A stretch of DNA of 64,000 bases from Paracentrotus lividus (taxonomy: Eukaryota; Echinodermata; Echinoidea; Camarodonta; Echinidae), in NCBI GenBank assembly GCA_940671915.1, contig CALNVZ010002433.1, forward strand, positions 522,289-586,288, given 5' to 3'. The notes under the pieces are model-generated. The model was not told where the DNA came from, made no database searches, and saw only the letters and a program-made list of their open reading frames with translations. The translations under genes and the position numbers were made by a program. Position 1 is the first letter of the stretch. Every line of letters begins with the position of its first letter. Positions 21,992 through 32,760 of the stretch are shown here, in pieces.

Positions 21992-23900
21992 TTAAAGTGT
22001 GATCAAATTTCCTTTTTATGACATGTTCATTACATTGTAGAATCCAAATGAATCCTGACATCTACATATATATGAAGAAAGAAACTCACTTCATTCATAA
22101 ACATAGTTTTACATGAATGGTTAATTGCCTGTTTTTGTTTTTTCTTTTCATTATTGTGTATTTTATTTGTGAAATTTTATTGAAGAACATTCACTTTGCA
22201 TCTAAAATCTGATGCATACTGAATTTACAAATTAATGTACATCTACATAAAAGAACACAATTAAAAAATAGAAATTCATATAAAGAGCTTAATCCAACAA
22301 TACATTCAAAAGTCACAAACTAAAAAGATACAAGTATACATTTTGAGCAAAATGTAGATGAAATTAGAATGTAAAAAGAATTCATGAACTGCATTTACTC
22401 TGTATAAAAGATAGAAGGTACATGTATGGGATCAGCGCATTTGTACTGTATACTGATATAGCCTTGAGATAAAAGATAAAAGATAAATCAGTTAAACAAT
22501 GTGCATAGTTACGAGAATTCCTTTTAATTGCAATTTATAATGAAATAGTGGCTAATCAAATATCAATCAGAAAATTGTTGGTCCCATTTCTGTGTAATGT
22601 ATTGAAGTTACATTTTTCTTCTCAAAGGGATTATTCTTATGTGCATGAATAACAGTTATGAATGGATATAAGGTAAAATAGGTAGGAGGGCTAAATTTTG
22701 AGAAGTAATGAGAGATTAAATAATTTATTCAGTTCCCGCAGATGGTAATAGAACAATACAAGCATTTTATATAGCAATTTAACAGGATTCAATTGTTTAT
22801 TCTGTTGGCTATAAAGACAGAAACAGTGGATGATCTACAGCCTGTATTAATGAAAATGTACATTTGCAAGTGGGAAACATTCTTTTATACAGTAAAACGA
22901 TTAAACACACACAAAGTTTTGCGAGCAATTGCAAATTTAAAAGAACTACATGTACATTGTACTTTTAATTGGTTGCTGGTCAGTCTTTTGAACAAAAATC
23001 ATGTGCAACAATGATCTTGATTGGCTAATATTGCTATTGCTATTGGCTATTTTATGATTGATTGCAAGCCTTTTTGTTACAGAGCCCATGTCTTGTTTGG
23101 TACAATGTATTTACTTAAGGCCCTTTTGGCATCCCAAAAAACAAAACAAGCAAAAACAATTAGCATTTTTATTCAAGATTTTTTTCTGAAACTAGCACAA
23201 AAAAAAAAAAATAAAATAAAAATGGATAAATAAAAAGTAAAATGCAAAAGAAAAAAAAAACTGCTGAAACTGCTTATCCAACAAAGAAGAGCTAGTGGAG
23301 TAAAATGAGCCTGAACTCTCAATTCTAGCAGAATCTTCATCAGAGACAAATGAAACACATATATCTACAGTGAACTAACATCAAAAGCTACAGGGGATGC
23401 CTGGGAAAGAGCACAAAGGGAACAAAAGGGGTGATGTGTCTCAAACGAAGACTCTGCTAGGATCGAAAGCTCAGGCTCCTTTTGACTTAAATAAAAAGTA
23501 AATACATATAGATAAAATATCCATTACCCATTTTTTTTTCCTTTAAGATGTTTTTTCCTTTTAAGTCCTAAAATTAAGGGGGGGGGGAAATGAAAAGACT
23601 TTTATTCACTAAAAGCTGAAGTTCTTAAATACGTGTACATAAGTATCGGGCAAATGACTTACATGTACATGTATATATCTCTGTTCCTTTAGGCTTTCCC
23701 CCTACCAAAAGGAAAGATGATATAATATCCTTTATGTGATATAATAGCCTTTTTTTTTATGGATCGCTCCCATCAAACTTTCAAGTCTCCAACTCAGCAG
23801 TGAATCCTATGTAATTTCCCAGGACCCAGGGACCATGTCAAACCCACCCATGGCCAGATCTTGGGATAGTCACAAGCTTTTGTCCTTTACAGTTTGGTGT
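21992..23900. other. 3' flank module of R6
   Basis: No gene. Homologous to 8400-10339 and 25945-28091. It contains MITE copy 3 (23306-23487). The polyadenylation signal kept behind R1, R2 and R7 is changed here (tttatg near 23758 on the + strand). Confidence 0.6.
23306..23487. mobile_element. Inverted-repeat element (MITE-like), copy 3
   Basis: Right end aggctccttttgactt is intact. The left end has lost its outer bases (aatgagcctgaactct). Same element as at 4197-4353. Confidence 0.6.
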
Positions 23901-25189
23901 CTACCGAATCCTTGCTGCATTTATGTAAGAAAACACGAATGCTATGATGCTTACACAGTGGGCTACGGTTGACAAAACCAGCACAGGTGTGAGCCACGAT
24001 TCCATTGCTTTCCTAAAGCTTCCTCCAGGGTTTTCATATGGTGCAGTAGTAGCAGACTTCATCTTCTGAAGAGTGTCCACACTTGGTCTAGTTGAAGGAG
24101 AATAAACAGATTCAGATGAAGTAGTCCTACCAGTGCTGACCATGTTCACAGTGATATAAATATTTCTACAGTCCACACTGTTAGTAGAATTGGCTTTCTG
24201 TCTGGCATCAAGGTTGTATTGTTCTACATGAAATGATATGTTGTTATACTTTGATAGTCTTTCAAATCAAAGTATTTCATGCTTTGTAATATAACATCAG
24301 ACTTCAAAGTCTCTTCACCACATAACAAAATTATTTTATGAACATTGCAAAGAGTATATTCTCCTTCAGATGCAACAGGTATCAGTTTTCCACCAGTATA
24401 ATACCACCATGTAAAGTTACTTTCACTGCAACACTCAAATTCAAACTGATTTTTTGATCTGTCCTGAATCTCTTGTTGCTCAATTGGAGGAAAAGCACAT
24501 GTCTTATTGATATTTATCTGTTGATGATATGCAATACATTTGAGAGAAAAGACTGCTTCAGACAGTATGTTTTCAATTGTCATACATGTATAAATACTGG
24601 ACTCATTTTTTCTTTTAAGTTCCCAACGCCTTATCCCTGATTTGTCCTGTAATAGTATACGATCCCCTGCTAAAATCTGTGCAAAATCTTCTTCATCAAA
24701 CTGCACCCACTTATAAGACATTTTCACATTACCATTTGCTATGTCAAAAAGGGAGGTGCAAGTAGGATCTGTATTGTAAATGTGTAAACGAAATCTGAAG
24801 GCCTGACAAACTTTCTGATTTCCTTCATAAATGTAAATGAAATGTACTTGTGTCTCCGATTCACTTTCTTGAGCGACTTCAATTGATAATTCAAACTTTC
24901 TATCCTGGATTTTTCTAACTGAATTCAAACGAGTACTGTTAATAAGGCTATTGAAATGCTGAGTGGAGGTATTGTATATTCCAATTAAAGTACTTGTATC
25001 CTGTGTCCACTTCTTGTACAAAATGTATTCAGTGTCTCGCAGTGGCCTTTGCACATAGAATACAGCGGAAATATATCGACCGTTGATTCCGTAAGAAGTT
25101 TGTTTATGTTGGGACAGACAAGGACTTCCTGCACAATATGACGACTGCCAACATGCTTGCAGGATGAAGAGAAGTAAAAATGATTTCAT
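23901..25189 (-). pseudogene. R6: chimeric receptor (type-B ectodomain, short module), one frameshift
   Basis: From 25189 a type-B signal peptide, Ig region 1, region 2 (with VKMSYKW, cysteine lost) and region 3 (NFTWWYY) are open. Two surplus bases near 24246-24251, compared with R7, shift the frame just before the stalk. The rest is open in the new frame: a stalk (SSESVYSPSTRP), a linker ending ENPGGSFRKAMES, and the terminal hydrophobic segment WLTPVLVLSTVAHC with NAARIR at the end. The last part and the 3' flank match R1 and R2, not R4 and R5, so this gene is a recombinant. With the damaged polyadenylation signal it is probably a pseudogene. Confidence 0.8.
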
Positions 25190-25944
25190 TTTGAATGTGA
25201 AATCTCTTGCATATATCTCGGTTAAAGTTAGAATAATTTTTTTTGAGACTACCAGTCTCTAAATACAATAAGTAATCCGGTATGAGTTTATCAAACAGTA
25301 AACGTGTCTGGATGTATGCTCCAGAACCTTTTTATAAGTATCACACTATTAATTCCGATAACCTATGTGGAGGAAAATCAGAACTCCATTTGACGAGCAT
25401 TCCACATTTTGAGATAATAGCATCACTGCTTTGATGCAAATATTGTCAATTCATCCAACCCTACTTGAAAGATAATTTTCATAATGTTGATTGACAACCT
25501 TAAGTAAATGAAAGTGACGCGAGTTCCCAATATGGCATGAAGAAAAACAGCTTACCCAGTTTTGATGATAAATGATGCATATTTTGGTTGTTTTGTGACA
25601 TCAATATGTACTTGTACTTTTTATGCAAGGAGCATAAAACTCATAAAAGATGACAAGACAATGCTCTTACAATGAAGAATATAGAGTACATGTACTTTGT
25701 GATGTCATGAAGCACTAATTTACAAGCAATTAAAAGCAATTAAAAATAAATCAGATGCTTGAAAATTAGTTAAAAATTTGATATACTTGTTTGAGTGCTG
25801 TAATAAAGACCTGAATGTTATTATGTTTCAGTTGGATACGGTTACAGGTAGGGAGCAATAAATTTTCCATTAATATGACAAATGGGCAATTATGCAAACA
25901 TCTTTCAATGAAACCAAGATCTCTTGAAATATTGTATTTTTAAT
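25190..25944. promoter_or_regulatory. Type-B 5' flank of R6
   Basis: No gene. One upstream block (25380-25560) and conserved distal words. Same layout as the R4, R5 and R7 flanks; promoter role inferred. Confidence 0.4.
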
Positions 25945-26486
25945 TTAAAGTGTGATCAAATTTCCTTTTTATGATATGTTCATTACATTGTGGAATCCAA
26001 ATGAATCCTGACATCTACCTACATGTATATATGAAGAAAGAAACTCACTTCATTCATAAACATAGTTTACTACATGAATGGTTAATTGTCTGTTGTTTTT
26101 TTCTTTTTATTATTGTGTATTTTATTTGTGAAATTTTATTGAAGAATATTCACTTTGCATCTAAAATCTGATGCATACTGAATTTACAAATTAATCCAAC
26201 AATACATTTAAAAGTCACAAACTAAAAAGATACAAGTATACATTCTGAGCAAAATGCAGATAAAATAAGAATGTAAAAAGAATGCATGAACTACATTTAC
26301 TCTATATAAAATATAGAAGGTACATGTATGGGATTAGCACATTTTGCATGTACTGTATATTGATATAGCCTTTAGATAAACAATTTGTACATAATTACAA
26401 GAATTCTTTTAAATTGCAATTTATAATGAAATAGTGGCTTATCAAATATCAATCAGAAAATTGTTGCGCCCATTTCTGTGTTATGT

Positions 26487-26786
26487 ATTACAGTTCATTG
26501 TAAATTTTGAATAATGAAGGAAACTGACCAGATAAGAAAAAGGTGTACCATCGGGATTCGAACCAGAGACCTCCTGGTTACTAGTCAGGCGCTCTACCAT
26601 CTGAGCTATAGTAAACCCCGGATGGGGTCATCCCTAATACCCGTTAACTCTTCAGTACTGGAGTGGTCAGAAGCTATTGAAACCTGGCATAAACCTGAAG
26701 GATAGAAATCAACTTGGAGTAAATGCGAGGGATCATGGTGAAGTGATGCAGCTTTTTAAATATTTTCTTTGCTCATTTTTTCACAT
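26487..26786 (-). mobile_element. About 300-bp insertion carrying a tRNA-Thr-like sequence
   Basis: Sister flanks near 9020 and 22595 read from catttctgtg directly into the gaagttacatttttc region. Here about 300 bp intervene, bounded by attacagttcattgta and attatagttcattgta, which look like an imperfect duplication of the target. The tRNA-like part is close to the 3' end on the minus strand. It is a transposed tRNA gene or a tRNA-derived retroposon; boundaries are approximate. Confidence 0.55.
26543..26615 (-). tRNA. tRNA-Thr(AGT)-like sequence, probably a pseudogene
   Basis: On the minus strand the parts are in order: D arm GCTC/GAGC, anticodon stem CCTGA/CCAGG with loop CTAGTAA (anticodon AGT, Thr), T loop GGTTCGAATCC (B box), and a 7-bp acceptor stem. 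I count one mismatch each in the acceptor, anticodon and T stems. A run of five T (26537-26541, minus strand) follows as a pol III terminator. The mismatches argue for a decayed or retroposed copy rather than a working tRNA. Confidence 0.6.
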
Positions 26787-27485
26787 TATAGTTCATTGTA
26801 GTTACATATTGTATGAATTTTTCTTGTCAAGGAGATTATTTTTATGTGCATGAATAACAGTTATGAATGGATAACTAAGATAGGTAGGAGGTGCTAAATT
26901 TTTAGAAATAATGAGAGATTAAATAATTTATTTGGTTCCTGCATACAGTACACAGTACATGACAATTGTGTAATCTATAGGGTATAAAGACAGCAAAAGA
27001 GGATTATCTACAGCTTGTATTAATAAAAATGTACATTTGCAAGTGGGAAACATTCTTTTATATAGTAAAACGATTAAACACACACAAAGTTTTGCAAGTA
27101 ATTGCAAATTTAAAAGAACTACATTGTACTCTTAATTGGTTGCTGGTCAGTCTTTCGAACAAAAATCATGTGCAACAATGATCTTGGTTTGCTATGAGCT
27201 AGTTTGTGATTGATTGCAATCCTGTTTGTTATAGAGCCCAGGTCATGTTTGGTATTTACTTTAAGGACTATTGGCACCTCCAGAAAAAAAACCAACAACA
27301 ACAACAACAACAAACAAACAACAACAAAAACAACAAACAAACAAACAAAAAACAATTAGCATTTTTTTTTCAATTTTAAAAAAATTTTAAAAAAAGAGAA
27401 AAATTGATAAATAGAAAGTAAAATGCAAAACAAAAAAAAAAAAAATGCTGAAACTGCTTATCCAACAAAGGAGAGCTAGTGGAGT

Positions 27486-27668
27486 AAAAGGAGCCTGAAC
27501 TCTCAATTCTAGCAGAATCTTCATCAGAGACAAATGAAACACATATTTACAGAGAACTAACATCAAAAGCTACAGGGGATGCCTGGGAAAGAGCACAAAG
27601 GGAACAAAAGGGGTGATGTGCCTCAAACGAATACTCTGCTAGGATCGAAAGCTCAGGCTCCTTTTGAC
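27486..27668. mobile_element. Inverted-repeat element (MITE-like), copy 4
   Basis: Ends gtaaaaggagcctgaact and aggctccttttgactt. Same element as at 4197-4353. Confidence 0.6.
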
Positions 27669-28091
27669 TTAAATAACAAATAAATACATATAGATAAAAT
27701 ATCCATTACCCATTTTTTTTTCTTTAAGCTGCTTTTTCCTTAAAATTCTTAAAATTAAGGGGTGGGGATGAAAGGACTTTTATTTACTAAAAGCTGAAAT
27801 TCTTAAATACATGACTGTACTATAAGAATCGGGAAAGTGACTTACATGTACATGTATATATCTCTGTTCCTTTAGGCTTTCCCCCTACCCAAAGTAAAGA
27901 GGGTATGGTATAATATCCTTTATATGATATAATAGGCTTTTTTTTATTGACTGCTCCCTTCGAACTTTCAAGTCTCAAACTCGGCAGAGAATCCTATGTA
28001 ATTTCCCAGGACCTAGGGACCATGCCAAACCCACCCATGGTCAGATCCTGGGATGGTCACAAGCTTTTGTCCTTTTAATACAGTTTGGTGT

Positions 28092-29372
28092 CTACCGAAT
28101 CCTTGCTGCATTTATGTAAGAAAACACAAACGCTATGATGCTTACACAGTGGGCTATGGTTGACAAAACCAGCACAGGTGTGAGCCACGATTCCATTGCT
28201 TTCTTATAGCTTCCTCCAGGGTTTTCTGATGGTGTAGTAGTAGCAAACTCTGTTTTCTGAAGAGTGCCCAAAGTTGGCCTAGTGGAAGGAGAACAAACAG
28301 ATTCAGGTGAAGTAGGCCTACTAGTGCTCACCACGTTCACAGTAATATATATGTTTCTACAGTCCACACTGCTAGTAGAATTGGCGTTCTGTCTTTCATC
28401 CAGGGTGTATTGTTCTACATGAAATGATACGTTGTTATCTTGATTATCTTGTAAATCAATATATTTCATGCTTTGCAATATTACATTTGACTCCATAGTC
28501 TCTTGACCACATAACAGAATTATTTTATGGACATTGCGAAGAGTATATTCTCCTTGCAATTCAACAGGCAACAGTTTTCCATTGACGTAATACCACCATG
28601 TAAAGTTACTTTCACTGATGCTGCAACACTCAAATTCAAACTGATTTCTTGGTCTGTCCTGAATCTCTTGTTGCTCAATTGGTGGAAAAACACATGTCTT
28701 ATTGATATTTATCTGTCGATGATATGTAATACATTTGAAAGAAAAGACTGCTTTAGACAGTATGTTTTCAATTGTCATATAAATACTGGACTCATCTCTT
28801 CTTTTAAGTTCCCAACGCCTTATCCCCGATTTGTCCTGTAACAATATACGATCCCCTGCTAAAATCTGTGCGTAATCTTCTTCATCAAACTGCACCCACT
28901 TATAAGACATTTTCACATTACCATTTGCTATGTCAAAAAGGGAGGTGCAAGTAGGATCTGTATTGTAAATGTACAGATTCAATCCGAAGGCCTCACAAAC
29001 TATCTGATTTCCTTCATAAATGTCAATAAAATGTACTTGTGTCTCTGATTTACTTTCTTGAGCGACTTCAATTGATAACTCAAACGTTCTTTCCTGGATT
29101 TTTCCAACTAAATCCAAACGAGTACCGTTCATGAGGCCATTGAAATGGTGAGTGGAGGTATTGTATATTCCAACTAAAGTTCTTGAATCTTGTGTCCACT
29201 TGAGGTATTCAGTGTCTCGCAGTGGCCTTTGCACACCAAATACAGCGGAAAAGTATTGACCGTTGACTCCGTAACTGGTTTTATGTTGGAACAGACAAGG
29301 ACTTCTTAGTAGTACACAATATGACGACTGCCAACATGCTTGCAGGATAAAGAGAAGTAAAAAGGATTTCAT
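28092..29372 (-). CDS. R7: intact chimeric receptor, type-B ectodomain with short C-terminal module
   Basis: Open 426-residue single-exon frame. Signal peptide 1-19, Ig-like region 1 about 26-137 (C26, W59, C126), region 2 about 140-231 (C142; Y157 in place of the B-strand cysteine; C214; C227), region 3 about 245-340 (FECC, FTWWYY, C288), Ser/Thr stalk 345-385, hydrophobic segment about 396-419, then only NAARIR. It has no signalling tail and no charged residue inside the hydrophobic segment, only a histidine. The ENPGGS sequence 8-13 residues ahead of the segment fits a GPI attachment site, so the product may be GPI-linked rather than membrane-spanning. The 5' two thirds match R5 and R6; the 3' end and flank match R1 and R2. 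It may act as a decoy or adaptor-coupled partner of R4 and R5; this is inference. Confidence 0.87.
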   Translation of the reverse strand: MKSFLLLFILQACWQSSYCVLLRSPCLFQHKTSYGVNGQYFSAVFGVQRPLRDTEYLKWTQDSRTLVGIYNTSTHHFNGLMNGTRLDLVGKIQERTFELSIEVAQESKSETQVHFIDIYEGNQIVCEAFGLNLYIYNTDPTCTSLFDIANGNVKMSYKWVQFDEEDYAQILAGDRILLQDKSGIRRWELKRRDESSIYMTIENILSKAVFSFKCITYHRQININKTCVFPPIEQQEIQDRPRNQFEFECCSISESNFTWWYYVNGKLLPVELQGEYTLRNVHKIILLCGQETMESNVILQSMKYIDLQDNQDNNVSFHVEQYTLDERQNANSTSSVDCRNIYITVNVVSTSRPTSPESVCSPSTRPTLGTLQKTEFATTTPSENPGGSYKKAMESWLTPVLVLSTIAHCVSIIAFVFSYINAARIR

Positions 29373-30200
29373 CTTGAATGTGAAATCTAGTAATACATAA
29401 CTCAGTTAAAGTTAAATAAAGGATAAATTTTTGGAGTCTCTAAAGAAACTCAGTATGGGTTTGTCAAACACTAAACACGTTTTGGATGTAAGCTCCAGAA
29501 CCTTTTAAGTGTCTATATAGAGCTATTATAAAGGAAAGACTGAACCCCAACTGACAGGCATATCAGTAATTATCACATTTTAATATGTTTGTGGATTTGT
29601 AAAAAGGGTATTACTGTTTTGATACAAATATGGTCAATTCATCCAATCGTACTTGAAAGATGATAATGTTGATTGACAACCTTAATAACTGAAAGTAAAA
29701 CAAGATCCACAAATGGCATGAAGAAAAACAACTTATATAATTTTGATGATACCATGTAAATGAAGCTACATGTATTTAAATTTCCCCATTATAAGAATTT
29801 TATAACAATGGCATTACTGTTTTGATACAAATATGGTCAATTCATCCAATCCTACTCAAAAGGGAATTGTCATAATGTTGATTGACAACCTCAAGTAAAT
29901 GAAAGTGAAACAAGATCCACAAATGGCATGAAGAAAAACAGCCACACAATATTGATAATAAATGATGCATATTCTGGTTATTTCATGGCGTCAATCTGTA
30001 CTTGTACTGACCCAGTCTGACGAGCAACCACATTTTTGAGATGTTTGTAGATTTGTAACAATAACATTTACTGCTTCGATACAAATATGGACAATTAATC
30101 CAATTCTACTCAAAAGAGGATACTGTCAATCAACATTATGACAATCTCAAGTAAACAAAAGTGAAACAAGATCCCCAAATGCCATGAAGAAAAACAGCTT
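29373..30200. promoter_or_regulatory. Type-B 5' flank of R7 with three tandem upstream blocks
   Basis: No gene. The block seen once or twice upstream of other type-B genes occurs three times (about 29560-29750, 29800-30000, 30035-30200). Each copy contains tttgatacaaatatgg and a gattgacaacct-type word or its inverse, and ends near catgaagaaaaaca. Possible regulatory repeat. Confidence 0.5.
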
Positions 30201-31000
30201 CTATATAAGAATACTCAAAAGCTCGGCAGGGGGTCGTCCATAGACTTTGCACGGGAGGGCCAACTTAGTTGCATCTCCTCCTTGGATTCGCCTCGCTGAG
30301 GCCCCCGCTTTAACCCATGGGTCGGGTCGGCCGCCCGTCACCGTATCGTCGCATTCTCAGCCCACCACGACGTCGGACGTGGCAGGTGATCCTCGATTTC
30401 CTGGACGAAAAATCCCCGTTGACTTGCGTGTTGAAGTCCGACGTCGAACGAAACAGACGACAATTAGAGCGTGACGTCATCTCGAACCGAACTGGCGTCT
30501 ACAGTACCCAACCATCACCTCCTCATGACTCTTGCCCACACAACATCGCCCTGCATGTAAGCATCATGTCCTACTGACATCATCGGTGTATTTTCTGTTG
30601 ACACGGCAGCGCCGAACCGTACGATGCCGAGTTATTTTAGGTCGATTTTGAAACTGAGGAGGATCTAGACGATTTGTTTCTCGAGTCGATTTCTGTCATG
30701 TACGCGTTGTAAAAATGCATTTAAAAAGTGGATTAGACGCAAAATAAACATCGTAAAGTCATGTCCATCTACTATCTTTGCAAAAACAGTCATCAGGTAT
30801 CAATGTTATGTTTTATATCAAAAAAATAGAAATTTTACATGAATTCGGCGATCCTCCATAACATAGTCGTATTGAATTGAACGTGACTGAATGTGATGAG
30901 TGAGCTGAGTGAGCTGAGCAATAAGCGAGCTGGATGGTGTTGCGTGACAGCACAGGGTATATAAATTCAGCATTCCGTTACCTTTGGCTTATTTGTGTTA
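30200..31000. other. CpG-richer island with TATA-like word, unassigned
   Basis: Inserted between the R7 flank and the minisatellite. It is clearly more GC- and CpG-rich than anything nearby, with gtcggacg/gacgtcg words, a TGACGTCA (CRE-like) at 30472-30479 and a TATATAAA at 30958-30965. Short open frames (30247-30577) show no recognisable family. It could be a promoter or first exon, or part of an old mobile element; neither is supported. Confidence 0.35.
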
Positions 31001-31264
31001 AATTTATTTCTTCTGAAATGATTTGTCGTATATTTCTATGGTAGTAATACTCACAGGAAATAGGTTTTGAATAAATTTAGAATCACTACATCAGAAAAAC
31101 TAAAATAAAATATAATTTCTTCCCTTTCCCGATCGAGGATCCCATCAAATTTTGACTTGCATATCAAGTCTTGAGATTTTTGTTTATTATGGTTTGATTT
31201 TTCATTCAGTTGAAATTTTTTCTTCATACAAATAGTAAAAGCAAAATAGTGGTGATATTAATAC

Positions 31265-32500
31265 AATTGTATGGGGAAGGGGCAGATCGACCAAGGGTAC
31301 GCAAACAAAAATTATGTCCCATCCTTTTGCCCCCCAAAATTTCTTTTGTTTGTGTTGAATGACGTTGGGTGAACTAGCTGCTTGATTAGTTTTGATTTCA
31401 TTCAGTTGAATTGTTTCTTTCCTCATTCATGTGGTAGCTATAGGCTAAAAATAGCTCGGGCAGCAGAAGAGTGATCAAACTTAATGCCTGCCCCAGTGCA
31501 AACCTCCAGGTTACGCCAAGTGCACGCAGAAAAAAAATTACGTACACTTTTGCCATCGTACGTCCCCCTCCCAATGGACCCTTTAGGTTACGCTAAGGGT
31601 ATTCGAAAAAAAAAACCACTTATGCTCCACCCCCCCCCCCCCCGCCAAGGGTAGGCCTACGCGGAAAAAAAATTACGTACACTTTTGCCCATCGTCCGCC
31701 CTCCCCAGGGGCAAACCTCTCAGTTACGCCAAGGGTAGGCTATACGCGGAAAAAAATTATGTACACTTTTGCCCCTCGTCCCCCTCCCAGGAGACAAACC
31801 TCTAGGTTACGCTAAGGGTACGCGAAGAAAATAACTTGCACTATTGCTCCTTCCCCGGAAAGCTTTTAGGTTACGCCAAGGGTATGCGTAAAAAATTTAT
31901 GTACACTCTTGCCTCAACCCCCCCCCCCCCCGGGAAAACTTTAAGGTTATGCCAAGGGTAACGCGAAAAAAAAATTTACGTAGACTTTTGCTCCACACCT
32001 CCCTGATACTTTCAGGTTACGCCAAGGGTACGCAGAAAAAAAAATACGTAACTTTTGCCCAGCGTCCCCCTCCCCAGGGGCAAACTTCTAGGTTACGCCA
32101 ACGGTTACGCTCCACCACCCCCCCCCCGGAAAACTTTAGGGTTACGCCAAGGGTATGCGAAAAAAATTATGTAGACTTTCGCTCCACCCCTCCCCCCCCA
32201 CACAGAATACTTTTCGGTTACGCCAAGGGTACGCGGAAAAAAAAATTACGTACCCTTTTGCCCATCATCCCCCTCCCAGAGGCAAACCTCTAGGTTCGCC
32301 AAGGGTAGGCTACGCGAAAAAAAATTACGTACACTTTTGCTCATGCAGCGTCCCCTCCCAAGGGGCAAGCCTCTAGGTTACGCCAATGGTACGTAAAAAA
32401 AATTTTATAATACTTTATTGCTCCACCCCCCCCCCCCGGAAAAACTTTTTAGGTTACGCCAAGGGTACGCAACAAAAATCTTTATCATACACATGGGTAG
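31265..32500. repeat. Minisatellite with unit of about 80 bp
   Basis: About a dozen degenerate units share ggttacgccaagggtacgc, an A run, attacgtacacttttgcc and a C-rich stretch (ccccctcccaggggcaaac). Units vary by homopolymer length and small deletions. The frames seen here are repeat translations, not genes. Confidence 0.8.
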
Positions 32501-32510
32501 GCCTATAACC

Positions 32511-32760
32511 CTCAGCACCCCCCCCCCCCAAAAAAAAAAAATAATAATAATAATAATATAATAATAAAAAATAAAAAATAAATAAATAATAATAAAATAA
32601 AAAATAAATAAAACATAAAATAATAATAAATAAATAAATAATAATAACAATATAATAATAATAATATATAAATAAAAAATAAGGAAATAACAATAAAAAA
32701 AATGAATAAATAATAAATAATTTTAAAAAATGTAAAAGAAAGAAGAAAGAACTAATAAGA
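32511..32760. repeat. A/T-rich (AAT)n/(AATA)n low-complexity tract
   Basis: A C run and an A run lead into imperfect aataat and aaataaat repeats to about 32720. Its right end grades into the left arm of the adjacent inverted repeat. Confidence 0.8.

Larger units (their letters stand above)
25945..28091. other. 3' flank module of R7
   Basis: No protein gene. Homologous to the R2 and R6 3' flanks, with a 0.3-kb insert carrying a tRNA-like sequence (26487-26786), an (aac)n run near 27292-27353 and MITE copy 4 (27486-27668). AATAAA at 27943-27948 (minus strand) is the likely R7 polyadenylation signal. Confidence 0.6.

Noticed and set aside
30200-31000. Long terminal repeat of an old retroelement
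   Set aside because: A TATA-like word and odd composition are present, but no paired repeat, primer site or coding part can be shown; left unassigned.
31265-32500. Regular repeats with spacers, CRISPR-like at first sight
   Set aside because: The whole 80-bp unit is repeated, there are no unique spacers, and the organism is an animal. It is a minisatellite.
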